Below the pieces are notes generated by a model. The model had not been told where the DNA came from. It made no database searches and worked only from the letters and a program-made list of their open reading frames with translations. This document shows positions 45,795-58,825 of a stretch of 64,000 nucleotides of DNA, in pieces. Position numbers and translations under genes: made by a program. Source of the DNA: Impatiens glandulifera (lineage: Eukaryota; Streptophyta; Magnoliopsida; Ericales; Balsaminaceae); contig NC_061862.1 in assembly GCF_907164915.1 (NCBI RefSeq), positions 76,213,718-76,277,717 of the forward strand, given 5' to 3'. How positions within the stretch are numbered: the stretch's first letter is position 1; each line of letters begins with the position of its first letter.

Positions 45795-46420
45795 AGGCAA
45801 CTTGAGATCTTTCAAGAACTTACAAAGACGTTTTTTATTATCGGATGTCAAAGTGAAAGGCGTTTCTGGAAAATGAACCACTCCTTCATCATTTATAGGA
45901 TGCAATCATGATTTTATGCCTAAGAGTTGTAATTCTTTACGGGCTTTAGGACTATCCTTAGTCTTTTCTTTCACATTCATTATTGTTCCCAATACGTTAT
46001 CACAAATATTTTTTTCAATATGCATCACATCCAAATTATGTCTCAATAATAATGATTTCCAATAAGGCAAACGGAAGAAAATGCTAAGTTTGTTCCAATT
46101 GTCTCCCCGCGTTTCATGATATATCTTGGTTTTCTTGCTTAGATCCGTACTAAGAATTATGTCTTCTAGGTCTCGTGTTTGCTCGTAACTTTCTTGCCCC
46201 GTTAACAATTTAGGGGCTCTCTATAATTTGTTCGACCATCAAACGACTCTTTATCCCTTCTGTATTTATGCTTTGGTGGAAAGAAGCGTCTATGACCTAT
46301 GTAACATTGTTTGGAACCATGAACCAATCGAAGAGATACCATGTCGTTGTTACAACAGGGACAAATGAATTTACCTTTCGTACTCTAGCCTGATAAATTC
46401 GCGTAGGCGGGAAAGTCGTT
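45795..46420 (-). pseudogene. TNP2-type transposase fragment
   Basis: Close to 39060-39590 of the other CACTA element, and it extends further toward the N-terminus. A zinc-finger-like CPCCNNDMVSLRLVHG precedes the shared KHKYRRDKESFDGR region, and the longest frame is 46208-45906. A stop near 46210 and truncation on both sides make it non-functional. It joins the second 83-bp array at 46421. Confidence 0.85.
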
Positions 46421-47400
46421 TATTTGAAACCTTCGTTTTTGACCCTACACAACACTTATAATTTTTTCTGATTTTTTTAAACAAAGGTCAAAATCGAAGG
46501 TTTATTTGAAAACCTTCGGTTTTGACCCTACCCAACACTTATAATTTTTTTGATTTTTTTAAACAAAGGTCAAAACCGAAGGTTTATTTGAAAACTTTCG
46601 TTTTTGACCCTACCCAACACTTAGAATTTTTTCTAATTTTTTTAAACAAATGTCAAATCCGAAGGTTTATTTGAAAACCTTCATTTTTGACCCTACACAA
46701 CACCTAGAATTTTTTCTGATTTTTTTAAACAAGGGTCAAACCCGAATATTTATTTGTAAACCTTCGGTTTTGACACTACCCAACACTTAGAATTTTTTCT
46801 GATTTTTTAAAACAAAGGTCAAAACTGAAGGTTTATTTGAAAACCTTCGGTTTTGACCCTACACAACACTTAGAATTTTTTCTAATTTTTTTAAACAAAG
46901 GTCAAAACCTAAGGTTTATTTGAAAACCTTCATTTTTGACCCTACCCAACACTTAAAATTTTTTCTTACTTTTTTAAACAAAGGTCAAAACTGAAGGTTT
47001 ATTTGAAAACCTTCGTTTTTGACCCTACACAACACCTAGAATTTTTTATGATTTTTTTAAACGAAGGTCAAAATCGAAGGTTTATTTGAAAACCTTCGGT
47101 TTTGACCCTACCCAACACTTAGAATTTTTTCTGATTTTTTTAAACAAATGTCAAAACCGAAGGTTTATTTGAAAACCTTCGGTTTTGACCCTACTCAACA
47201 CTTAGAATTTTTTCTGATTTTTTTAAACAATGGTCAAAACCGAAGGTTTATTTGAAATCCTTCGGTTTTGACCCTTCTAATTTTTTTAAACAAAGGTCAA
47301 AACCGAATGTTTTCAAATAAACCTTTGGTTTTGAACCTACCCAACACTTAGAATTTGGGTCAAAAAACGAAGGTTTTCCAATAAACCTTCGCAATTACCC
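46421..47400. repeat. 83-bp tandem array with palindromic core, array 2
   Basis: TATTTG motifs at 46421, 46503, 46585, 46668, 46751, 46834, 46917, 47000, 47083, 47166 and 47249 give a period of 82-83 bp. The unit and hairpin core are the same as in array 1. Confidence 0.95.
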
Positions 47401-47579
47401 TATTTTTTTGGTAATCTAATAAATAAAGGAAAAGAATTTATAAACAACATTAATAAACCAAAACTAAAGGATAATAATAATAATTCATAATTATGAAAGC
47501 AAAACACACCAAAATGTCATCATTCGTACGGAAAAGATAATACATAATTAATTAAACAATATAATCTAGAAATTAGTAG

Positions 47580-47860
47580 ATGTGGGGGGAGGAGGGGGTG
47601 GTTGATTCTGCCTCTTCAATAATTTAATTTGTTGTTCGAGATTCTCCTATTTTTGCGTCATTTCAGCCATGTCCGCTTTAATTTCAGTAAGTAATTGACC
47701 TCTTTCTACATCCCTTAATCGAATTTCCTCCAATTCCAGCGTCATTTTTCTCACATCTTCCTCACGTGCAACAACTTTTGATGCTGCTAGCAAATTCTGG
47801 TATGACCGGGACAGTTTCTCTGGTGTACGCCGAATACTTTGTCATGACTCACTCATCCTA
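47580..47860 (-). pseudogene. Deleted Transposase_24-type gene, N- and C-termini fused
   Basis: On the minus strand, MSES (47855) and RRTPEKLSRSYQNLLA match exon 1 of the gene at 37622. The frame then passes straight into a coiled coil (VVAREEDVRKMTLELEEIRL) and a Pro-rich end (NQPPPPPPTS), like the last exon of the full gene. The central DNA-binding-like part is missing. In-frame stops follow the first four codons and interrupt the coil (near 47650). Confidence 0.65.
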
Positions 47861-47865
47861 AATGC

Positions 47866-47906
<41 letters not shown>

Positions 47907-48395
47907 ACCAAAATATATCATTCATTTAACAAAATCTAACAAAATCATATATATTTAACAAACTAACATAAATCTAATCTAAACAATAACAAATCTAAAT
48001 CAAACTACCAAACAAATAATCTAAACTAGCATAAATCTAGATAATATAAACTAAATGATAACAAATCTAAATCTAATAATTAATAAAAACAAAAAAAAAC
48101 AAATAAATCACGGCAAAGAAGCACAAAAAAAACAAAAAAAAACTAACCTGAAACGGAGAAGAAGAAGAGAAGCGACAGAGGCGGCTGCGCGGGAGAGAGA
48201 GAAAGGAGAAAGGCGAATGAAAAATAGAAGGGTTAGGGTTTGTATTTATAAAGGTATTTACTGAAAGTTTTATTATTACTTTCGATTTTGACCCACCTTA
48301 AAACCGAAGGTTTTCCAATAAACCTTCGGTAATAAGAATCACGGGATTTAATTTTTTGTCTTTTTTTGGATGAGTCAAAACTGAAGGTTTATAGA
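47861..48395. other. 5' leader and subterminal region of the second CACTA remnant
   Basis: Holds (AT)n at 47872-47902, an A-rich stretch, a purine-rich block (48150-48220), then CCGAAGGTTTTCC and AAACCTTCGG motifs (48300-48395) related to the 83-bp array. The element ends where copia sequence starts near 48396. Confidence 0.5.
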
Positions 48396-49690
48396 CTCAC
48401 AATCTCCCCGTAATCTTGATTTTGTTCGATATTCTTCATGTCGAGCAACTCTCGCATCTTCGTGAATTTGACTCTTTTGGTGAGAATGTTTGCATGTTTC
48501 TCTTTGGTGCTTACGAACTCTTCGACGATTTGTCGGTTTCGACAAATTCATGGATGAAGTGGAAACTTGTGTTGATGTGTTGTTGCGTCCATGAAACACC
48601 AGGTTCTTCATTAATGTTATTGCGGACTTGTTGTCGACAAAGAGGGTTACCGGCCTCGGCTCACATCTGACCACCTCACTCAACAAGTTTCTTAGCCAAA
48701 GTTCTTGACACGACACTATAGTAGCTTCCATAAACTCGGCATCACATGAAGATAAAAACACCGTTTATTGCTTCTGAGATTGCTAGGTGATCAGATTCCC
48801 GTTGAGATAAAACACTATCTCTTTGGTGCTTTTCCAGTCGTATGTGCCATCGTCTAGGTCACTATTAGTAAAACCAATGATTTATTCCACTTCTCATCCT
48901 CTTTTTAACAGAATCTCATAGCTCGTCGTTCCCTCACGTAATGAAGAATGTGTTTTATTGTCTGTTGGTGTAGAGTGGTAGGTTGCTCCATGTATTGACT
49001 CACTATGCCAACTACATAAGAGATATCAGGTCGAGTATTGCTTTCATCAGATACTTTCTCAAGTTGTAATCCTTCATTGCGAACTGTTTCAACACCTTCT
49101 TCGCATAAGTCGTCTACTTCACCTCGATATTATCTTTCTTCTGGTCCACCTCGATACCAATGTAGTACGAAAGTAGACCGAGATCACTCATCTCGAACTC
49201 CTTTATCATCTTCTTTATGAACTCCTCAATGCCTATAATACTTGATCATGTCACGACCAAGTCGTCGATATATATGCCAACAATGAGTACTTCTTCTACA
49301 TAGTTTCTCATGTACACAACCTGCTCTTGAGAACATTTCACGAAGCCGAGACTCATCATTCTCTTGTTGAGGCTAGTGTTCCATGCTCTTGGTGTTTGAC
49401 GTAGTCTGTAGAGAGATTTGTATAACTTGTACACATTGTGCTCTTTATTTTTTATGATGAAGCCTTCATGTTGAGCGACATAGACTTCTTCTTCGATATC
49501 ACTATTGAGAAAAGTTGATTTGACATTCAAATGTGGATCTCTCATCCACGGTGAGCTGCGATGGCAAGAATTTGTCTGACATTGTCAAGTGCAAAGGTCT
49601 CCTCAAAGTCAACGCCTTTATTCTACACGTAGTCTTTTGCTACCAATCTCACTTCGTGTTTGAGGACATTTAAAGATTGTTCCACAAGTA
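48396..49690 (-). pseudogene. Copia reverse transcriptase-RNase H fragment
   Basis: 49545-49246 gives reverse transcriptase (KSTFLNSDIEEEVYVAQHEG, YKLYKSLYRLRQTPRAWN, GIYIDDLVVT). The Asp pair of the catalytic motif is present as YIDD. 48761-48396 gives RNase H (LSSCDAEFMEATIVSCQELW, DNKSAITLMKNLVFHGR). Between them the domain continues in other frames with stops. No LTR was found at either end; the fragment starts at the CACTA remnant and fades out near 49690. Confidence 0.85.
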
Positions 49691-50814
<1,124 letters not shown>

Positions 50815-50886
50815 GATTGCAGTTGGGTCGGAGAAGGGGTATTAGTTATTTAAATAATGATTTATTGAAAATGTTAATTGGTATTA

Positions 50887-50940
50887 ACATGTGCTATACT
50901 AGCGGGATAAAGGGTCGTAACCCGGTGAAGATGAGCTAAT
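50887..50940 (+). repeat. Short repeat also present at 53665
   Basis: 'gtgctatactagcgggataa' and 'gatgagctaa' match 53665-53718 at most positions. Both lie in AT-rich DNA; nature unknown. Confidence 0.6.
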
Positions 50941-51235
50941 TAATATTTTATTAATTTATAGTAAAATACTTTGTTTATAAACACATTTAATTAATATTTT
51001 ATTAATTTGTAGTAAAATATTTAGTTTACAAACACCTTTAAGCTTCTACTTAATTATTGTATACAATGAATGTACTGTATATGAAATGAATGACCCAATT
51101 TGAAAGAAACCTTCAATCTCCCACCTTATTATGCTTCTTGTGTTCAATGTATCAATTTATGGACATTAAAAATATTTTCTATATAAACAAGATTAAAATA
51201 CTGTAGGTTAACACAAACAAATCATACACACAATA

Positions 51236-51815
51236 TGACTTCCCATATTAAAGGTGAAAAAAAAACAATGACAAACGAGATTCGAAGAGAATTATGCAAG
51301 CACAACAAGGATAATCCAAGTCTCACTTAAAAGAAATTGCATGAATGAGTTCATAGTAACTATGGTTTGCAGGTGAGTTAAGCGACAATATCGAATACAG
51401 TTAAGCGGTCTTTAGAGTCATTGTGACTTTTGAGAATTGCGAACTGCTTTCGTTATTGTAAACTTCGATCAACAGATAACGTGACTTTTGAGAACTCAGA
51501 TGAAGGTGGTGAAAGCACTCAAGAACTCCAGAATTTGATCAAAGAGTTGGGCTATCGCAATGCAATGAATGTCGAAAATGTTCTGACTTATCTAGAAAAA
51601 TATGTAGTTGCACAGTTGTTGACTGATGAAAAAATTATTGAAAGCGTTATTGGAATTAATAAAGAGATGAAGAAGATGATGAAAGTTCTACAATGGAGCC
51701 ACCTTCGCGAAACGAAGCTATTAAAGCGGCAATCACATTGAACAATTTTAAAGGGGAAATTGATTACAAAAAAAAACAAAAGACAATTGAGTCATTTTTC
51801 AAGAAACCTTCATAA
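51236..51815 (+). pseudogene. Pogo/CENP-B-like DNA transposase remnant
   Basis: The frame from ATG 51236 reads through a CENP-B N-terminal helix-turn-helix (TNEIRRELCKHNKDNPSLT, then VHSNYGLQVS and ATISNTVKRS). Three in-frame stops fall where relatives usually have Gln or Trp. The DDE catalytic domain is absent. From about 51480 a second part (NVENVLTYLEKYVVAQLL, then the GINKE region) resembles the acidic C-terminal region of pogo/Tigger-like transposases. It is an internally deleted, dead copy of the Tc1/mariner superfamily pogo branch. Confidence 0.65.
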
Positions 51816-53343
51816 ATCATTCATGTAATATGCTATATATAAGGAATTATTAATTTATATTATCTTTTAATTTTAACGAATTATTAATTTAACACCCTAT
51901 CCATGAGTCGGGACCGACCAAAAATATTATCTTAGAGAGTTTATTAAATAATCAAGTATTAATTTATCAAGTTTTTATTGTAAATTAATATTTATTAAAA
52001 TATTTAATTAGTTAGTTTATAGAATAATATATTTTGTCCTCCATGTGATTTTTACTTCAATTTGCATAAGTACGACGAGTACATAATTTGTGTTCAACTT
52101 GTAAAAGAATAGTTTGCACTGCAAATAAAATTTCTTGAAAAAAATTATACAAATAATTATTTAATAAAATATTTGAACAAAATATGAAAATATTAGAGTA
52201 TCAAAACTTTGAACTATTTTATACAAAACTTTGAACTATTTTATACATTATAACATTTAAGTATTAGTCTCTAAAAATACCAACTAATTTTAAAATATTT
52301 ATGTTAAGATAGAAAGAAATAAAATAAAAAGAATAATCAAATAACAGAAAAAGAATTAGTAAAAAAAATAAAAAGAATAAATAAATTAATTAATAAAAAA
52401 AATATTTAAAAAAATATTTAAAAAAAATTAATTAATTAATTAATAAAAAAGAAAGAGAGAAAAAATAATATTTAATTTTTAAAAAACAATTAACTATGTT
52501 AATAAAGAGTTAGATAAGCTAATTTTTAATAATATGTACGTTTAAATAATTTTTTTTTAATTTATAATTTTATTAAGGTAGTTATACAAGTACATACATT
52601 TAAATTAATTGTTATTTTATTTTATATGAAAATAGAATATTCATATATATTTAAATTCTATTTACATTTAATAGAATACATACATATAATTTTTGTGGGA
52701 TTTTGGGACTAGAACATTGAAAATTGTCATCACAAGAGATTATTCGTTTCTATAGTCCACGTTTGATTCGGCGTTAAACGTCGTGTCAGCGTTAGCGTAA
52801 TAATCTGTTACATAATTTTGTGTAATTATAAGTTCACACAAAAATTATAATTAATTACATTTTATCTTTAAACTCATTTTTTTTTCTCTTCCTATCTCTT
52901 CAAGGTTTAAATTTATAATCTCAACATTTTTTCTCACTCCACTTTTAAATATTTTTTAATTTATTTTTTCTTAATTCATTTAATATCTTTCTAAAATGCA
53001 CATTTTATTGATTGTGTTTCTAATTATTTTATTAATTGTATTAAATTTATTTTATCTATTTCTATTTAATTTATTCTAATTTTTTAAAAATTATTTTATA
53101 GTTATCTTTTATCTATTTCTAATTATATATATATATATATTATCATAAAATTATTATAATAATAAAATTTAAATATATATGTATATTTATTTGTTATTCA
53201 ACATAAATATAAGGTGACGTGATATATATATATAACTTTTGTGTTATAGTTACATTATAATAAAATTATTCTTATAATATATAATTTTGGCCTATATATT
53301 TAAATTGTTTTTTCTAAAAATGGATATAAATAAAACATAATAG

Positions 53344-53384
<41 letters not shown>

Positions 53385-53664
53385 AAATTATATATTATTA
53401 AAAATTTATAAAACTTAATATATTTCCATAATTTATTTATATATATATATATTTTTTAATTCAAATAATTTATTAATATTTAAAATTAAATTAATACAAA
53501 TATATATTTATATAAAATTACATCTATAATATTAATTATTAAATAATATTATAAATATAAAAATAAATAAGATGACGTATATATATGCTGAATCAAACGT
53601 TAGGAATTAAATAAGTTAAATCATATAAAAACGCACTTACAAATAAATTGTATAAGTTGAATAA
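51816..53664. other. AT-rich intergenic DNA, no gene seen
   Basis: Long AT-rich DNA with (AT)n at 53341-53382. The motif 'caccctatccatgagtcggg' at about 51893 is the only non-AT-rich piece. No coding support. Confidence 0.5.
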
Positions 53665-53718
53665 ACATGTGCTACACTAGCGGGATAAAGGGTCGCAATC
53701 CCGTGAGAATGAGCTAAC
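53665..53718 (+). repeat. Short repeat also present at 50887
   Basis: 'gtgctacactagcgggataa' and 'aatgagctaa'; see 50887-50940. Confidence 0.6.
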
Positions 53719-53916
53719 CTCAAAAACTCGTCCATACGCAAATAAATTGAATCAAATTAACCTTTAATTAAGGCTAAGCTACTTCTTTTTCCATCAATTT
53801 ATTGGGATTACCAAATTGTGTCCAAATGTCTAAGTCTGCAAAATCCAATCCAGTGTCACTTATTGAAGGTATTGAAAGACGTATCGATAGGGGGTAATCC
53901 CACCTCCTCCTCTAAG
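53719..53916. other. Non-coding DNA left of the inverted-repeat element
   Basis: No repeat partner on the other side of the element and no coding region recognised. Confidence 0.4.
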
Positions 53917-54548
53917 CAATTCAGATATTCTCTTACTGAATTTTCTATTCCTATATTACATTACGGACCAATTATAATGCATCATAATTATTATGTTATT
54001 AAATTAAACATTGGGTTGAAAGGAAGAGAGACCCGAAACTTGATTATAATTATAGGTCTACTTCACTAATGTAAAATTAAGTTTAAGAAACACCATTTAG
54101 TGAATATTGTTTTACTTTCATCTACTCACATTAAATATATAATGCTTTTAATTTACATGTAAATTCACTTATTAATCCAGGTAAAACAATTTATTCCATG
54201 TAAAACATTTATTCTTTCTTTAAAATCATTTAAATCTAATGTAAACTAAAAAATAATACAAAATAAAATATATTAATTATTTTAAGGTGTATATAATTAT
54301 ATATATAACAACATATTTATAAATTTATTTGTGATCACATTTAAAAAAAAAATCTGTATAAAATTATATTTGTGATCTATTAATATAAAATTATATTTGT
54401 GATCTATTAATATATTTATTTACATATTTATAAATTTATTTGTGATCTATTTCTAATTTTTTATATATATTAATATAAAATTATTATCCTAATAAAATTT
54501 AAATATATATGTATATTTATTCGTTATTCAACATAAATATAAGGGGAC

Positions 54549-54643
<95 letters not shown>

Positions 54644-54714
54644 ACAATAAATAAAATATTTTAAAATTTATTTTTAAGATATTTAAATATATTTATTTTA
54701 ATTATTTTAATTAT

Positions 54715-54768
<54 letters not shown>

Positions 54769-55283
54769 CATATGCTGAAATATTTCTGTAATATATTTAA
54801 ATGAATTTGTAAAATAAAAAATTTTAAAATTTATTTTTAAGATATATTTAAATAAATTTATTTTAATTATTTTATATTTTATATAATTATATATTAAATA
54901 TATATAAATTTTCATGTAAAACCATTAACACATTTATGTAAAAACATTTATACGTTAATGTAAAAATATTTATGCTTTCGTGTAAACATGCAAGAGAATA
55001 AAAAATGAAACAAACGCTACCTGGTGAGACTTGTTTCACTAAGTATTTACAACGCTCAAATGAATGAAACAAGCGCTACCCGATGAGGCTTCACTAGTTA
55101 TTTACAGCGCTCAAAGGAGTGAAACAAACAAACGTTACCTGATGAGGTTTGCTTCACTAAATATTTGCAGCGTTGAGAGGAGTGAAGTAATCTACCTAAT
55201 GAAACAAACTTTACTAGGTATTTACATTTGTAAGATATTAAATGAATTACTTTAATTATTTTATATTTTAGATAATTATATAT

Positions 55284-55346
<63 letters not shown>

Positions 55347-56310
55347 CAACATGATAAAATTTCTCTAATATATTTAAATGAATTTAAAAAAAAAAATATT
55401 TTAAAATTTATTTGTAAGATATTTAAATAAATTTATTTTATATTTTATATAATTATATATTAATATATATAAATGTTTATGTCATCCATTAACACATTTA
55501 TGTAAAAACATTTATACGTTAATGTAAAAAGATTTATGCCTTCATGTAACCTGCAAAAGAATAAAAAATGAAACAAGCGATACCTGGTGAAATTTGCTTC
55601 ATTAGGTATTTACAACGCTCAAATGAGTGAAACAATGGTATCTGATGAGGCTTGCTTCATTAGGTATTTACAACGCTCAAATGAGTGAAACAAGCGCTAC
55701 CTGATGAGACTTGTTTCACTGAATATTTGCAGCGCTGATAGGAGTGAAGCAAGCGCTACCTAATGAAACAAACTTCACTAGGTATTTACATTAATCAATC
55801 ATTCATTTGCGCTTGCTTCACTTTTATTTATATTTTTATTAAAAGTGAAGTTAAGTTCAATGAAATAATAATTTAAATAAATAGAAATTTTTTTGCTGCA
55901 CTTTCACTATTTACTTTCTCTCTCATCAATTTTTCAAACCTTAGCACAAATCTTCTTCGCTACCATCTGCTCGCAAAAATGGCATTTGATGGGGGTGGCA
56001 TTGAAGGTTTTTTGTGGTCTTTGGGATGATGTTAATGCAACATTGGATCTCTAGAAGTGTGTAGCGAATTGTTATTGTACATTTGCGATTTCTCTGTTAG
56101 AAATCCCGTCGAGTTCTTGTCTTCTTTTTGTAGATTCGGGTAAACCAGATCTGCAAGAGAGTGTTCATCTTCTTTTCTATTTTTAATCGTCTTCTCAAAG
56201 TGTTCGGATGAAGCCGTCTGTTAACTAGGTAAAACCCTAAACGTTCTTCTTGTATTTTTTAACAGGTACAATGTCGGCTTTCTTTAACAACTATTGCGAT
56301 AAAAATATTT
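53917..56310 (+). repeat. Left inverted arm
   Basis: About 2.4 kb, longer than its partner. It contains three (AT)n runs (54552-54641, 54718-54764, 55288-55343), and a piece of about 560 bp has been duplicated within it (for example 'cattaacacatttatg' at 54923 and 55487). Confidence 0.85.
55005..55800. repeat. Tandem 60-65-bp repeats in the left arm
   Basis: Units carry GAAACAAGCGCTACC, TGATGAGGCTTGCTTCACTA and ATTTACAGCGCTCAAA, in two blocks (about 55005-55230 and 55570-55800). Within each unit TGAAACAAGC and GCTTGTTTCA can pair as a hairpin. Confidence 0.8.
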
Positions 56311-57167
56311 CATATCATTCATTATTCATCAACATTATTACTCTATAACTCAGAAATTTGTTTACTTTTCTCATGGATAGAAGAATGAGTATATATGTTG
56401 TGAGATATGTGAGAATGAAGGGTATAATGAATGTTTGTTATTTGTTCTACTGCGATTCTCAGCGGCATATGTAAGATAAAATCATTTTGCCTGCCTGTCA
56501 GTCATTTTTATTAGATATCTGCTATCAATAATAATATACTTTAGGTATATCAAGTCTCTTTATATAGATGCAAAATTTTCTACTTCATCTCTTTGATAAT
56601 AAAAAAATATTATAATAGATTATTAAATCACTCTTTTTGTATTTCTTTTAGGTATTGAATGGTGGAAGTAGCAATGAACGTGAAAACTTTGAAATAATAC
56701 ATAAGTAAAGTTATGGTTAGTACAACAGTTGCATATAAAGTTAACAATTTCTTGAATGATGGAGTTCTTGAATTCTCTTTAACTAACTTTCGATTATGTT
56801 GCCTTGAATATTATCTATCTATCTATCTATGTTCATGAATCATCTTCACAAACTCATTCTCACTTACAATTTTTGTTTATTTTGTTAATAGAAAATGAGA
56901 AGAATGCAAATAATACATGAAAATGAATGGCATGCTACAACAATCTTTAATGGGATGTTCCCTCCACTACTCAAGATTAAGCCTGATGAATTTCAATTTA
57001 CGACTTTATATATAGTTGATTATTTAGCAGTGAAACTGTGTACATTCTTTTTGTTCATTGAACTGTTGCATGTCTCTAGTTATGATAATGCTTGCGTTTA
57101 TTGATGAATTTTGGGTTAAAGTGTTGACTGCTTATCTGATTGGTTCTTTAACTTGATTTTTTTTCAG
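56311..57167 (+). other. Interior of the element before the captured exons
   Basis: No clear exon. An open stretch at 56895-57104 (MRRMQIIHENEWHATTIF) follows an acceptor-like 'tttgttaatag', but its protein was not recognised. Confidence 0.35.
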
Positions 57168-58253
57168 ATGTCAATTAAACCTCTAACAAGTGAAGCAATA
57201 ACTATGACCGAAAAAATGGACAAGTCATTAAGTGAACAAACTATTACAATCTCTGTCAATTCATTATTAATTTCATAGATTACTTATTTGGTGCTTTTGA
57301 TATTATGTGTTCTCAGAGGATATCATCAAAATGTCCAAAAAAAGGTCCACCTAAAGCTAAGAACCAACGAATTTCGGTTAATTATTTCTCTATAAACTTT
57401 AAAGGTTTGTCGCTGTCTTTAGGTACTTAATTTTTATGCTTATTCCTTTGCAGAATAGAAACCAAAAGACTTCAAATCAGACTGTTCAAGACAAATCTTT
57501 GAAGGCTTGACATTTCATTGAATCGAGATCATCTATCCAACAGGTCTAACAATTTACTCGTGTTTGATTTTTTCTTTAAATAATTGGCATGACATAATTG
57601 ATATTTGTCACTATTCTGCGTTTTGAAAACATTTTCTTTTCATGACGGAGAACTCCTACTCAAAGGAGATCGAATTTTCAAGGTAACAAATTTCTTTTGG
57701 CAACTGAAACTGCTAGAAAAGTGGTCATCACTTATATGCCTGTACGTTGTAGAGCCTATAACAGAAGTAGAGTTGTTAATAATAATACGAACAAGTCAAG
57801 GTATTATTGACTCATATATTCATTCATGTTATGTTTATAAGTTCCTTTTGTTTTTATCAATGGTTGTATTTCTCTGTTTGTAGATTTTGGGCTTTACTAG
57901 TTTAGAAGAACATTGAAAATGAAAGCTTCTCTATGAAGGTTTGTCTCACTGTTGTAAACTAGAGAATTAAAATTAAGTTGTGATTTCTATGTATTCATTC
58001 GTTGAGATTTATTGTTTCTTGTTTATATATATTACAGCAACAACCGTCGAAGTCAGAAGTGAATGTAAAAAGAAAGTAGAGGCCTCAAACACTATATTCA
58101 CGGTTTGCAAATATGAAGGAGGAGAGAATGATGAAGGATTTGATGAAGCAGAATAACAATAAAGGAAGAAGAAATGGTGGGTTTAAACAAAATAACAACA
58201 GGAGATAGCACCAACAACAGTGGGGTGGAAGAAGAGGTTGGGGCGGTTACTGA
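57168..58253 (+). pseudogene. Captured plant gene, six exons with introns, similar to UIEF-like mRNA-export adaptors (tentative)
   Basis: Probable exons: 57168-57254, 57317-57376, 57454-57543, about 57652-57800, 57884-57938, 58038-58253. Most have AG before and GT after and stay in phase. The peptide runs TEKMDKSLSEQTITIS (short N-terminal motif), SKCPKKGPPKAKNQRIS, KSLKA then IESRSSIQQ, TQRRSNFQGNKFLLATETAR, then RPQTLYSRFANMKEERMM and a Gly/Arg/Trp-rich end (QWGGRRGWGGY). This order resembles a plant family I associate with UAP56-interacting export factors; that name is from memory. Stops at four or more places make it a pseudogene. Retained introns mean capture at the DNA level. Confidence 0.6.
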
Positions 58254-58825
58254 TTAGATTTCTCTTATGGATGGATGAATGTACACCATTTTGTTGATAT
58301 CAACAAACAAGACAACAGTAAAGCAAATTCTTAGTTTCTTTTACTTTTATTGTTTCAAAAAAAAATGTCTTAGAAGATTTACAGTTCACCTTGATGAATA
58401 AAGAAACAGGTCTTTTAATGTTTAATTACAAATCCATTTTCATTATAGTATTTTGGTTTAATTATTTTTTTTTTATTGTATAACCAATTAGATAAACAAG
58501 AGAATTCTTACATTTGAATCACATCCATAACCTTGTCGGATATGTGAGAATGAATGATTCTTCTTCTTCATATTTAATTCAGAAATCATAATGTTTGTGG
58601 ATCTGCTGGACGAGTGGGTGAAGAGTTCATGCAAAAATGTATTTGAAGAAGTATTGAGGAACCTCTATGAAACAAATGGAATATTCAATTCAACAATCAG
58701 TTTATGAACTTTTTGAGGAGCATCAAGAGCTAATGGACGCTCTTGGAGCTTCAAAGGATCCAAGAGTCCATATATATTATTAGTAGTTATGAGTAGTATT
58801 AATTTTGATGAATAAAAAACAATAT
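58254..58825 (+). other. Interior of the element after the captured exons
   Basis: 3'-UTR-like AT-rich DNA up to about 58500, then a stretch with 'aagagttcatgcaaaaatgt' and 'gaggagcatcaagagctaat'. Possibly another captured piece; not recognised. Confidence 0.3.
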
